DNA from: Chitinophagales bacterium
Lineage (GTDB): Bacteria > Bacteroidota > Bacteroidia > Chitinophagales > BACL12
DNA length: 64,000 nt
Assembly (NCBI GenBank): GCA_020636645.1
Contig: JACJXO010000008.1
Span: forward strand, 1 to 64,000
Reading direction: 5' to 3'
Under the pieces are notes generated by a model that was not told the origin of the DNA, did not search any database, and saw only the letters and a program-made list of their open reading frames with translations. Numbering within the stretch: position 1 is the first letter of the stretch; each line of letters opens with the position of its first letter. Positions 26,206 to 34,391 of the stretch are shown piece by piece. The position numbers were made by a program, and so were the translations under genes.

Positions 26206-26553
26206 CTATTTGTAAAAGTCTTCACAGCGATGGAACAGTCCTGCAAAATCCAGCATAGCGCCGATATCACTCACCTTGACCTTGCCGAAGAGGAAGGCCA
26301 TCTGCGGATTGGTGCGTCCCCATTCCACATCTTCGTAGGTATCGTCGCTGGCGCTGATGGTGCAGGTAGCCTCGCTGCTGTGTCCCTCTTCCACAGTAAT
26401 CGTGCCATCGTTGATGGAAACGGTGTATTGTCCGCCACGGTCGCCTGAGATATCCAGGTGGAACACGGCCTCGTATCCGGGGTCTGCCTTTTCGGGGCGG
26501 AAGCGTTCTTTGAGGGAAAGGATGATGTCTCGGGCTGCGCTCGGCTTCTCCAT
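26206..26553 (-). CDS. SCP2 sterol-binding domain protein
   Basis: This 115-residue protein covers a single SCP2 lipid-binding fold: FHLDISGDRGGQYTVSINDGTITVEEG, CTISASDDTYEDV, and NPQMAFLFGKVKVSDIGAML near the end. The fold binds hydrophobic ligands; the specific role is unknown. It is the first gene of the operon with the unknown secreted protein and the fructosamine kinase. A near-consensus -7 box (TATTTTTA) is at 26567-26574 on the minus strand. Confidence 0.88.
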   Translation of the reverse strand: MEKPSAARDIILSLKERFRPEKADPGYEAVFHLDISGDRGGQYTVSINDGTITVEEGHSSEATCTISASDDTYEDVEWGRTNPQMAFLFGKVKVSDIGAMLDFAGLFHRCEDFYK

Positions 26554-26561
26554 GCTGCTTT

Positions 26562-26993
26562 TTGCGTAAAAATAAACGTTCGGGGCAAGAGTTTAATTTT
26601 ACGGCTGTGGATACTCCAGACAAATGCCGGATCGACAAATGGCTGTGGGCCGTACGACTCTTCAAGACCAGAAGTGTGGCGGCAGAGGCGGTCAGCTCTG
26701 GCAAGGTGAAGGTGGATGGCGACAATGTCAAATCGGCCTACCTGCTCACCGTAGGGCGGACGGTCACCATCCGCAAGGGACCGGTCACCTATACTTACCT
26801 GGTGAAAGGACTCATTGAGAAGCGGGTGGGAGCACCTATCGCGGTGACCATGTACGATGACCAGACACCGGAAGACGAGCTGTTGAAACTCCAGGTGAAG
26901 GAACTGCTTCCCACGGCTTTCCGTCCCAGGGGAACCGGCCGGCCGACGAAGAAGGAAAGGCGGGATATTGACAGGTATAGGGGTAGTGAGTAG
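26562..26993 (+). CDS. S4-domain RNA-binding protein, Hsp15 family
   Basis: The 143-residue frame contains the S4 fold typical of Hsp15 (RIDKWLWAVRLFKTRSVAAEAVSSGKVKVDG), followed by a basic C-terminal extension (RPRGTGRPTKKERRDIDRYR). Hsp15 rescues stalled 50S subunits that carry peptidyl-tRNA. The start is uncertain: TTG at 26562, or GTG at 26607, which would leave room for divergent promoters with the SCP2 gene. The last residues (GSE) and the TAG stop are encoded by a 7-bp array. Confidence 0.9.
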   Translation: MRKNKRSGQEFNFTAVDTPDKCRIDKWLWAVRLFKTRSVAAEAVSSGKVKVDGDNVKSAYLLTVGRTVTIRKGPVTYTYLVKGLIEKRVGAPIAVTMYDDQTPEDELLKLQVKELLPTAFRPRGTGRPTKKERRDIDRYRGSE

Positions 26994-27070
26994 TGGGTAT
27001 TGGGTAGTGAGTGGGAGTGAGAGTGGGAGGGAGTGAGAGGGAGTGGGAGTGGGAGTGGGAGTGTGTGGAG
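26983..27070. repeat. Heptamer array grading into a hexamer array
   Basis: Units GTAGTGA, GTAGTGG, GTATTGG, GTAGTGA run from 26983 to 27010 and contain the stop codon of the S4 gene. After that the period becomes six (GTGGGA, GTGAGA, GTGGGA and similar) to about 27065. The 19 bases at 26988-27006 are identical to the minus strand at 4675-4693. Confidence 0.9.
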
Positions 27071-27801
27071 TTATCGCCAAACACCAAAAGAAATGTCTCT
27101 CCGGGCTTGACCCGCCTGCCTGCCGTCAGGCAGGGATCTCCCTTATCTTGACATATATAAGTCATGATCAGATGTCCATTCAGCTATCATTCGTCATTCC
27201 CGCGAAAGCAATTCTATTGAAATAACCCATAGAATAATAATGGTATTTGTCACCGCCCTGCCTGCGTGATTGCAGTCAGGCAGGGGCTTGAGAGGAACGA
27301 ACAATGACGGGGTCTGACTTGATTGAAATTATTGCTCGCTCATTTTGATTCCAGATCCCGGCATTCTTCCCTCATTCTTCGGGAATAAGCCGGGATGACA
27401 CGTCGATTTAGAGAGGTGAACGGTAACTGAGATAAGAGATTCCTGTAAGCCTCCTTCGTCGCCTTCAGGAATGACGCATTCCTTTGGAGAGGTCTGTGGG
27501 TATAGACAGTGCTTTTCCCGGAGGACTCGTCATTCCTGCGAAAGCAGCCTGCCTGTCCGGTAGGCAGGGAATCTCTTATTGATTTATTGGCCAACTCCCA
27601 GCTACTGAGTATTCATCTTGTTCATATTTGCCAACTGCCAACCGCCAACTGCCAGCCCTAACAGGGCGCACTGCCAACTGTTCTTACATTTCTCCAGTGT
27701 AACCTGTGTCCATACAGCGTGATCTGCGTTCCATTTCTTCCTTACAATATTATCCCCGCTCATTCGCCTACTGATTATTGTTTAACCAAATTCAGTAGCA
27801 T
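27071..27801. repeat. Gene-free region of mixed repeats
   Basis: At 27099-27113 a REP hairpin arm (CTCCGGGCTTGACCC) is cut by a GC-rich palindrome at 27114-27134. GTCATTCC...GAATCTCTTA elements lie at about 27421-27475 (minus orientation) and 27527-27580; the second carries a similar palindrome (27548-27569) inserted after GCGAAAGCA. At 27628-27655 there are four 7-bp units (TTGCCAA, CTGCCAA, CCGCCAA, CTGCCAG). No gene was supported. Confidence 0.82.
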
Positions 27802-28191
27802 ATGTACTACGAAACAGCAAAGGCCGCAAAAGGCCACGGCAGGGGAGCAGATCCCCGGTACCGTATGGCGGAAAGAGCCGCCGTGAACATTTACAGGACC
27901 GAGAACAGCTATGAGATGCTGGTGTTCGCCCCCGGGCGCATCAAAGAGCATTTCACCGTAGCTGTGGAAGGTACTGAACTGACCGTTTCCTACCGGCCGC
28001 CGGAAGGATTCCCGCGACCCGACTGGGTGCGTCGTGAATACAGCCGCGGTGGATTCGTTCGCAGCTTCACGCTCGATGCCATCCTCGATGCATCCGGCAT
28101 CTCTGCGAAATACGAAGACGGTGTGCTGCACATCCACCTGCCCGTTGTAGCAGGCAAGGAGACCGTGCGCAGACAGGTCAGTATTGCGTAA
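27802..28191 (+). CDS. Divergent Hsp20 / alpha-crystallin protein
   Basis: This 129-residue protein has the alpha-crystallin fold at about 28-118 (VNIYRTENSYEMLVFAPGRIKEHFTVAVEGTELTVSY, then YSRGGFVRSFTLD and AKYEDGVLHIHLPVV). It shares the layout but little sequence with the Hsp20 at 15.7 kb, and its C-terminal V-S-I is a weak version of the I-x-I motif. A strong terminator follows immediately. Confidence 0.88.
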   Translation: MYYETAKAAKGHGRGADPRYRMAERAAVNIYRTENSYEMLVFAPGRIKEHFTVAVEGTELTVSYRPPEGFPRPDWVRREYSRGGFVRSFTLDAILDASGISAKYEDGVLHIHLPVVAGKETVRRQVSIA

Positions 28192-28205
28192 CATGCGGTA
28201 ACAAC

Positions 28206-28240
28206 AAAACGGCCGGAGCTTTGCTCCGGCCGTTTTCTTA
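28206..28240 (+). terminator. Strong hairpin terminator after the second hsp20 gene
   Basis: AAAACGGCCGGAGC (28206-28219) pairs perfectly with GCTCCGGCCGTTTT (28223-28236) around a TTT loop. The symmetric A and T runs allow it to work in both directions, serving the hsp20 gene and perhaps the leftward gene ending at 28344. Confidence 0.9.
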
Positions 28241-28343
28241 TGTTCCCACAGAATTTTCTGGCCTCCCAATACTGGAGGGCAAGTAACTCCGTAGCTTGAC
28301 TTGATTCTGTACTATTTCAAAACCTCATTGTGCACCACCAACC

Positions 28344-29843
28344 CTATTGTATCACCATCAGCCTCGTATCCACCACTTTTCCATCTACCAGCAGGGAATA
28401 GCTGTAAGAACCCGGATTCAGCTGACCGGCACGCAGCTCGATATTGCCGTAGCCATTGCTGAGCGAAAAGGATTGCAGCAGCCGACCCTGCAGATCAGTG
28501 ATCTGCAAGCTTGCCTGTGTGGCTGTTTCCGGCACAAAGACCGGAATGACCGTATTGCCGGTAAAGGGATTGGGGCTGTTCTGCCCCAGCATGGCTGTAG
28601 TGGTGATGGTAGCCTCCTGTTTCCAGCCGGTCTCTTCATTGATGTTCAGCAGTTGTTCAATGCGGTCCAGGCGGGCTTTGAGGGCCTCGTTTTCTTTCTG
28701 CAGAGCTGCATTCTCTGCATCCAATTCCTGCACTGCTTTGACCAGGGGCACCACAAAGGTGGCATAGCGCAGGCCCAGGAGGCGACCGCTGGCATCCACG
28801 CCGCTGAACTCATACCCCAGGTCTTCTGCCGCAGCAGCCACTTCTTGGGCAATGAAGCCGGAAAAGGCCATTTCTTCAATGTCGTATTTGCCTGTCCACA
28901 TGGCGGTATCCATGCGGCCCATCAGCTGGTTCTGGGTAGTGATGTTGTAGTGGTAGGTGACCGGCCGCAGCTGGTTAATGAAATCCAGCCCCGGCACATT
29001 CTCTTCCACCTGCTCTTTGATGCGGGCATCGCTGTACACCGTCCAGTCCACCTCGCCGCCAATGCTGGAGACGCTGGAGTTGCCAAATACCATTTTATTG
29101 GATGCATCAATAATGGCCCAATAGCCCAAACCGGCACTATTACTCAGGTTATTGGAAGTAACTTCTACCAAATACCCTAATGCTGAATTGTAAGATCCAA
29201 GTTTATTATCATAGAGACTTATGCTTCCTATGGCAGTATTATAGTTGCCTTTTGTGTTCTCAAATAAGGTGCCATAGCCTAATGCTGTATTCTCGGCTCC
29301 TTGAATGTTATAATACATTGAATTTGAACCAACTGCGGTATTGCTGTTTGAATTTCTATTATTGAGGAGCGCTCCAAAACCAACAGCAACGTTTTGTTCT
29401 CCCCCTTTATTGCCTGCCAAAGCGCTCTTACCAACAGCAACATTGTCTGAGCCGGTAATGTTAAAAGACATCGTATTATCACCAATAGCTACATTGTTTT
29501 CGCCTGATAGGTTAGGCTTTAAACTTTCATATCCAACTGCAATATTAAATCGTCCTGTTATATTATTTGCAAGTGCATTATCACCTATAGAGATATTATC
29601 GACAGCTGTTGTTATATTGGAAAGCACATCTTTACCAAATCCTATACCTCCGGGGCCTGAGTAAATCTGCTTTGTGCCCAATTGAAGAAGCACTGGCACC
29701 TCAAAGCCTAATTGTATGTCAATCGGATAGGCAGGAGAAAGCGTTCCTATGCCAACGTTACCACTAGGCGGGAAGGTGTTCTGTGCCTGAATGCTTTGAG
29801 CAATAATAAAAATTATTACAAATTGTCCTAGTATTTTTTTCAT
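28344..29843 (-). CDS. Surface protein: YadA-like head repeats, S74 chaperone domain, T9SS signal
   Basis: This 499-residue protein has a signal peptide to about residue 20. Residues 85-260 are 14-residue-type trimeric head repeats (N-x-A-[VL/I]-G). The intramolecular chaperone of endosialidase (Peptidase S74) begins at SDARIKEQ (271) and contains GLDFINQLRPVTYHYN and GFIAQEV. A coiled coil follows (about 365-395), then a T9SS type A signal (PNPFTGNTVIPVF to the end). The head part (about 29150-29843) is clearly more AT-rich than the C-terminal half, which suggests domain exchange. It lies 18 bp after a related head-repeat gene. Confidence 0.88.
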   Translation of the reverse strand: MKKILGQFVIIFIIAQSIQAQNTFPPSGNVGIGTLSPAYPIDIQLGFEVPVLLQLGTKQIYSGPGGIGFGKDVLSNITTAVDNISIGDNALANNITGRFNIAVGYESLKPNLSGENNVAIGDNTMSFNITGSDNVAVGKSALAGNKGGEQNVAVGFGALLNNRNSNSNTAVGSNSMYYNIQGAENTALGYGTLFENTKGNYNTAIGSISLYDNKLGSYNSALGYLVEVTSNNLSNSAGLGYWAIIDASNKMVFGNSSVSSIGGEVDWTVYSDARIKEQVEENVPGLDFINQLRPVTYHYNITTQNQLMGRMDTAMWTGKYDIEEMAFSGFIAQEVAAAAEDLGYEFSGVDASGRLLGLRYATFVVPLVKAVQELDAENAALQKENEALKARLDRIEQLLNINEETGWKQEATITTTAMLGQNSPNPFTGNTVIPVFVPETATQASLQITDLQGRLLQSFSLSNGYGNIELRAGQLNPGSYSYSLLVDGKVVDTRLMVIQ

Positions 29844-29861
29844 GACGTTTAATTTTATTTA

Positions 29862-31316
29862 TTATTGAATACGTTCTAAAAGTACCCGGAGAGAATATTC
29901 CATGCTGCCAGAACTTTCACTCGCTCTGCTTACTATGTATTTGATATCAGAAGCATCAGCTACCTGAATAAGGACTACGCCACTGAAATTAGCAGAACCA
30001 ACCGTGTTCGAAGTAGTTGAATTATTGCCTGTGATATTGGTAGAAGGAGCATCTACGGTTCCTGAAGTTATATCGGCATCGGTATAACGTACCTTAAAGG
30101 AAAGCGCAGAGCCTACATCTGCAGCCACGGTAACAACTCCCTGGTAAGTAACCCGATAAACCCCGGCAGGAGCATCCTCCAGCAGCATGCCATTGGTGAT
30201 GGAACCTGCCTGGTCTGACAAGGTAAGCACATTCAGTATAACAGGAACACCCAGCCCATCTGTTGTTAGGTTGTTATATTCTTTAATTACACCCGTATTG
30301 TCTATTTGAAATTCGTCATTGGCACCTACATTGAAGGTGTTAGACAAAGCAGAACCACTATTTCCTATACTGACTTTATTGGCGCTTAAATCTGCATAAA
30401 GAACACCGCCTATATTCATGCGGTTGCTCGCTGAAGAACTATGCAAGTCTTCGTTGATCCCTATAACTATATTGCCTGTTCCGTTGGTTGTTCCATTGTC
30501 ACCCGATGATTCACCTGAACCAATAAAAATGTTTTGATCACCAAAAGTAAGATCCGCCCCTGCATTGTACCCTAGTATCGTATTTTCATCACCTGTTGTT
30601 AGACTCTTTACCGAATTAAAACCTACGGCTGTATTATAATTCCCATCATACAGATTGCCAAAAACGCCTATATTATCACTGGTTGCCCCTATGCCTACGT
30701 TCCCTATACCTTCAATGTAATTAGTGATAGTACCACTTCTATAAAATACATTTTGGCCTATCCCTGTGTTAGAATCACCACCATCAATGTTTTGTCCGGC
30801 CCGGTTACCCACCATCGTATTCTTATCACCGGCATCTCCTGCGCTCATCGCAAAAAAGCCAACAGCTGTATTGTGGTCAGTTGACACAAATTGTTCCAAG
30901 GCTCTATAGCCTATGCCTACACAACCATTGCTGGTGGCATCAACATCTTCGCCGGCATATTCACCTAAAAATAGACCGGTTGGGCTTTCCATACCCGTAG
31001 CATTGCCGGTAGTGTGTAAAAACCTATGGCCATTGAGCATCATGATGCGCAGATCATCGCCCACACCTTGTTCTTCTATATAAAAAATGCCGTTCATAAA
31101 ATAGTCAGACCAGCTTGAGTCTGCAGAACCTATATTTCTGTCAGGCTGCGGCAATAAATGCGCATTAATATGGGTGGTAACAGTCAAGTTACTCAGGTCT
31201 TCACAGGCGGGATCACATGACTGTGCAAACATGCGGTTACCACAAATGGATGTGAGCAACAAACAAACGATCAGTTTGTAAAATGGGGGGGGGCTTAACA
31301 TCAAATTAACCTTCAT
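29862..31316 (-). CDS. Head-repeat surface protein with a C9 tract in its leader
   Basis: This 484-residue protein has a signal peptide ending near CGNRMFAQ. Residues about 110-290 are YadA-like head repeats (NTAVGF, NTMVGN, NTGIGQ, NTILGY). The last 150 residues form a separate beta domain (NVLTLSDQAGSITNGMLLED... SGVVLIQVADASDIKYIV) with no recognised T9SS signal. The coding strand has nine consecutive C residues in codons 8-11, between the start and the hydrophobic core of the signal peptide. No start codon lies between the tract and the core apart from TTG. Slippage there would switch the protein off. Confidence 0.82.
   Translation of the reverse strand: MKVNLMLSPPPFYKLIVCLLLTSICGNRMFAQSCDPACEDLSNLTVTTHINAHLLPQPDRNIGSADSSWSDYFMNGIFYIEEQGVGDDLRIMMLNGHRFLHTTGNATGMESPTGLFLGEYAGEDVDATSNGCVGIGYRALEQFVSTDHNTAVGFFAMSAGDAGDKNTMVGNRAGQNIDGGDSNTGIGQNVFYRSGTITNYIEGIGNVGIGATSDNIGVFGNLYDGNYNTAVGFNSVKSLTTGDENTILGYNAGADLTFGDQNIFIGSGESSGDNGTTNGTGNIVIGINEDLHSSSASNRMNIGGVLYADLSANKVSIGNSGSALSNTFNVGANDEFQIDNTGVIKEYNNLTTDGLGVPVILNVLTLSDQAGSITNGMLLEDAPAGVYRVTYQGVVTVAADVGSALSFKVRYTDADITSGTVDAPSTNITGNNSTTSNTVGSANFSGVVLIQVADASDIKYIVSRASESSGSMEYSLRVLLERIQ
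31285..31293 (-). repeat. Homopolymeric C9 tract (G9 on the plus strand)
   Basis: Nine consecutive G on the plus strand lie inside codons 8-11 of the head-repeat gene. I noticed no other G or C run of this length in the window. Confidence 0.9.
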
Positions 31317-31430
31317 GGTGTTGCGTTTTTGAGGTGAATCAATGAAGGCAGAAGGGGGGCATGGTCTAAGTTAACGATAAAAGATCGGATAATCTGAAAA
31401 AACGTCTGACAGTTTCAGTAAACAAGGCTG

Positions 31431-33029
31431 CTAGAAGTGCAAAACAATTCTGGTCATATAATACTCATTTTGAAAGAGTGTGCAGAAATATATACCTGTC
31501 TTCAGCGGGACAGATGCAGGAATAACAATGCTATTGGGTCCTGCCGTAATCGATATCTTTTCCTCCCAAACCAATTCCCCAGCCAGATCATACAACCTGA
31601 CCATGGTCTCTCCCTGTGGTCCTGAAATGAATAGCTCATCACTGAACGGTGAGGGACCGACCTGCCAGCTGTTTTCGTCCTGGAATTGTTGGATAGCTAC
31701 GGGCTCTTCTTCCTGTAACAGGCTGTCGTTGCAAAGACAGGCTGTGCGCCAGGGGTCGTGCTGGAACATGGTCCAGGAACCCTGTCCTTCGCCCCAGCTG
31801 ATCATATATGCTGCGCCGTAATTGTTTTCGATCGCAGGATATTCTGCATGTCCGCCGGCGGCGAAGACCTCCAGTGTTCCGTCGTTGTTGAAGTCGGCCA
31901 CCAGCGGACCGTGCTCTGCGTCGAAGTCCATCCCGAAGTCGGCTTCGAGGTCGATGTCTTGAATGAAAGAACCATCCAGGCCGTCCACTGCCATGACCTT
32001 GCCTTCGGTGGAGCAGAAGGTAGCATCGGGATGGCCATCGTTGTTGATATCGGCCAGGGCCACCCCGCGAAAGGCTTGTCCGTATCCGGGAATGCTGTAG
32101 TCCCAAATGAGTTCACCAGATCGGTCTATGGCTCCCAGCTGAAACCAGTCGGTAAATACCACTTCCAGAAAACCATCGCCATCCAGATCGGCCATGCTGG
32201 TAGGGGCGCCGATGTAGAGTGAGTTGGAGGGGAACTGGTAGTTCCAAAGCGTATCGCCGGTGGCGGCATCGAAGCAATGGAGGATGCCGGCATAATCGCC
32301 GATGACCAGTTCAATCGTTCCGTTGTTATCCATATCGCCCCAGGAGACGCCGTGGTAGATGACATCATCGGGCACATCAGATTCCCAGAGCAGGTCTGGA
32401 CCATCAGCCGAATAGCATTGTATGATGTGGTTGTCGCCAAAGCTCCAGTTCGCAATGACAAAGTCCAGCTGGCCATCGCCGTTGGCATCCAGCAGGGTAG
32501 GAGCGGTTTGTATCCAGGAATAGGTATCCACTTCCAGCTCCCAAACCTCAGAACCGTCTTCGCCGTTCAGGCAGAGCACATAACCACCGAATTCGCCGTG
32601 CAGGATCTCGGGCATACCATCGTTGTCGATATCACCGATCACAGGAGGCGAGTCGCTTCCCCGCATAGGTGTTTCCCACTGGATGAAGCCACTGTCGGCA
32701 TCGAAGCAATAGGTAGTAGGATCACAGCTGCCGGCCAGCACGATCTCGAGGTCATCGTCCATGTCCACATCGGCAATGAGGGGAGCAGCATCGGCGCAGC
32801 CACCCACATCGGCCTGCCAGAGCACAGAACCATCTTCACCGTTCAGCACATACAACATACCATCGTTCCGGTACGTGGAGAACACTACTTCCAGCAGTCC
32901 ATCACCATCCACATCTGCAGCAGCAGCCTGGCCAAAGGCCATGTCGTTCATATCGAACTGCCAGAGGATCTCCGGTTGTGCAACCAGACCGGATGATATG
33001 AATATAAGAATATATACTATTTTTTTCAT
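31431..33029 (-). CDS. T9SS-exported FG-GAP/VCBS-like beta-propeller protein
   Basis: This 532-residue protein has a signal peptide ending near SGLVAQ. About seven blades carry calcium-binding loops such as DVDGDGLLEVV, DVDMDDDLEIV, DIDNDGMPEIL, DANGDGQLDFV and DLDGDGFLEVV, alternating with GEDGSVLW-type PQQ-like strands. The end is a T9SS type A signal (VGPSPFSDELFI to MTRIVLHF). Its ATG overlaps the stop of the upstream aminotransferase by four bases, so the two are translationally coupled. Confidence 0.85.
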   Translation of the reverse strand: MKKIVYILIFISSGLVAQPEILWQFDMNDMAFGQAAAADVDGDGLLEVVFSTYRNDGMLYVLNGEDGSVLWQADVGGCADAAPLIADVDMDDDLEIVLAGSCDPTTYCFDADSGFIQWETPMRGSDSPPVIGDIDNDGMPEILHGEFGGYVLCLNGEDGSEVWELEVDTYSWIQTAPTLLDANGDGQLDFVIANWSFGDNHIIQCYSADGPDLLWESDVPDDVIYHGVSWGDMDNNGTIELVIGDYAGILHCFDAATGDTLWNYQFPSNSLYIGAPTSMADLDGDGFLEVVFTDWFQLGAIDRSGELIWDYSIPGYGQAFRGVALADINNDGHPDATFCSTEGKVMAVDGLDGSFIQDIDLEADFGMDFDAEHGPLVADFNNDGTLEVFAAGGHAEYPAIENNYGAAYMISWGEGQGSWTMFQHDPWRTACLCNDSLLQEEEPVAIQQFQDENSWQVGPSPFSDELFISGPQGETMVRLYDLAGELVWEEKISITAGPNSIVIPASVPLKTGIYFCTLFQNEYYMTRIVLHF

Positions 33030-34312
33030 GCTACAAAGCTTGTGATGCCTTCCACCAGTCGGTCCAGTTCACGCAGGGAGGTGTACACATGCGGAGCAAT
33101 GCGAACCCCATGAATATTCTCCCAGTTGATGGTCACGCAATGGATGTTGTACTTGCTAAACAGGTGGTTGTCCAGATCCACAGGTTCACGGCCTTCCACA
33201 CCGATGTTGGCTATGGCGCAGGAGTAAGCAGGCAGGAGACTGGTATTCAGAAAAACACCCGGTAGGTCTTTCACTTTTGAGGTCCAGTAGTCTTTCAGGT
33301 AGCGCAGCCGTGCTTCCTTTCTTTCCGGTCCGATCATCATATGAAAATCGACCGCCTGACCGATGGCTTGTTCGATGGGGAAGGAGCGGGTGCCGAGGTT
33401 CTCGAATTTCCGGATGTCTTCACTTTGGGGCTGATCGCCCGGCATGAGCGGCCAGATCTTGCTGATCTTGTCCTTTTTGATCCAGAGCATACCGCTGCCT
33501 ATCGGTGCACTCATCCATTTGTGCAATGAAGTGCCGTAATAGTCGCCACCCAGCGATGGAATATCAAAAGCGAAATGTCCAAAAGTATGTGCTCCGTCTA
33601 TCATCACTTCGATGCCTCTGGCATGTGCCGCATCGGCGATCTTTCGCACCGGATTGATGTGCCCTGTCCAGTTGATGATGTGGTTGACCTGCACCACCTT
33701 CGTCTTGCCGGTGAACTGGTCGGTATAGCGTTGGACGATAGCGGCATCATCTTCCATGGGCAGGTCGAGGTTGACCCATTTGAGTACGATCTTATCCCGC
33801 TTCTCCCGCTGCTTCCAGGCGTTGATCATGTTGGGATAATCCTGTTTGGTCAGTACCACTTCATCGCCGGGTTCCAGGTCGAGACCGAAGATGATGTTAT
33901 CCAAAGCCTCGGTCGTATTCCTGTTGATGGCGATCTCTTCCGGTTCACAACCTGCCAGTGCAGCCAGTTTCTTGCGCAGTCCTTCGCGGCCTTTGTCAAG
34001 CACCCGCCACATGTAGTAGGAGGGCGCTTCATTGCTCAGGTCGTTGTATCGTTTAACGGCATCCTGCACTACGATGGGTGCGGGACTCACACCGCCATTG
34101 TTGAGGTTGATGAGATTAGGCGAAGCAGTGTAAGCCATCTTGATGGTGGCCCAGAAGTCCTCGTCCATGGCCACCTCTTTCGGGCTCATGGATGACGTTC
34201 TGTCGAATGCTTCCTGCAGTTCAACAGCAAATGCTTTTTCAGACAAGGCTGCAAGGCTCAGGGTGCCGGTAGCAGCAGCGATCTGACGAAGGAACTGTCG
34301 GCGATTGCTCAT
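33026..34312 (-). CDS. Class V aminotransferase with Tat signal (isopenicillin-N-epimerase-like)
   Basis: This 428-residue PLP enzyme starts with a Tat signal (NRRQFLRQIAAATGTLSLAA). The fold I aminotransferase body shows NRNTTEALDNI, the PLP-binding D239 in MIDGAHTFGH and the Schiff-base Lys265 in SLHKWMSAPIGSGM. Relatives include isopenicillin N epimerase and cysteine desulfurase-like proteins; the substrate is unknown. Export by Tat implies folding with its cofactor in the cytoplasm. It is coupled to a T9SS FG-GAP protein downstream. Confidence 0.9.
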   Translation of the reverse strand: MSNRRQFLRQIAAATGTLSLAALSEKAFAVELQEAFDRTSSMSPKEVAMDEDFWATIKMAYTASPNLINLNNGGVSPAPIVVQDAVKRYNDLSNEAPSYYMWRVLDKGREGLRKKLAALAGCEPEEIAINRNTTEALDNIIFGLDLEPGDEVVLTKQDYPNMINAWKQREKRDKIVLKWVNLDLPMEDDAAIVQRYTDQFTGKTKVVQVNHIINWTGHINPVRKIADAAHARGIEVMIDGAHTFGHFAFDIPSLGGDYYGTSLHKWMSAPIGSGMLWIKKDKISKIWPLMPGDQPQSEDIRKFENLGTRSFPIEQAIGQAVDFHMMIGPERKEARLRYLKDYWTSKVKDLPGVFLNTSLLPAYSCAIANIGVEGREPVDLDNHLFSKYNIHCVTINWENIHGVRIAPHVYTSLRELDRLVEGITSFVA

Positions 34313-34361
34313 GGTAACAGGTTTTCAGTGGTAAGTTACAACATACGCCAAAACAGCAATG

Positions 34362-34385
34362 AAAAAGCCCCGGAATATCCGGGGC
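34362..34385 (-). terminator. Rho-independent terminator after the W-repeat T9SS gene
   Basis: GCCCCGGA (34367-34374) pairs with TCCGGGGC (34378-34385) around ATA. On the minus strand it is followed by five T residues (34362-34366). It lies seven bases after the stop at 34392. Confidence 0.88.
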
Positions 34386-34391
34386 CAGTAC

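Noticed and set aside
26267..27080. Two long minus-strand frames over the SCP2 and S4 genes
   Set aside because: They are shadows that read through repeats. Products are Pro/Thr/Ser-rich low complexity without family similarity.
28347..29180. 277-codon plus-strand frame opposite the S74/T9SS protein
   Set aside because: Antisense shadow; the minus-strand protein has clear head, S74 and T9SS domains.
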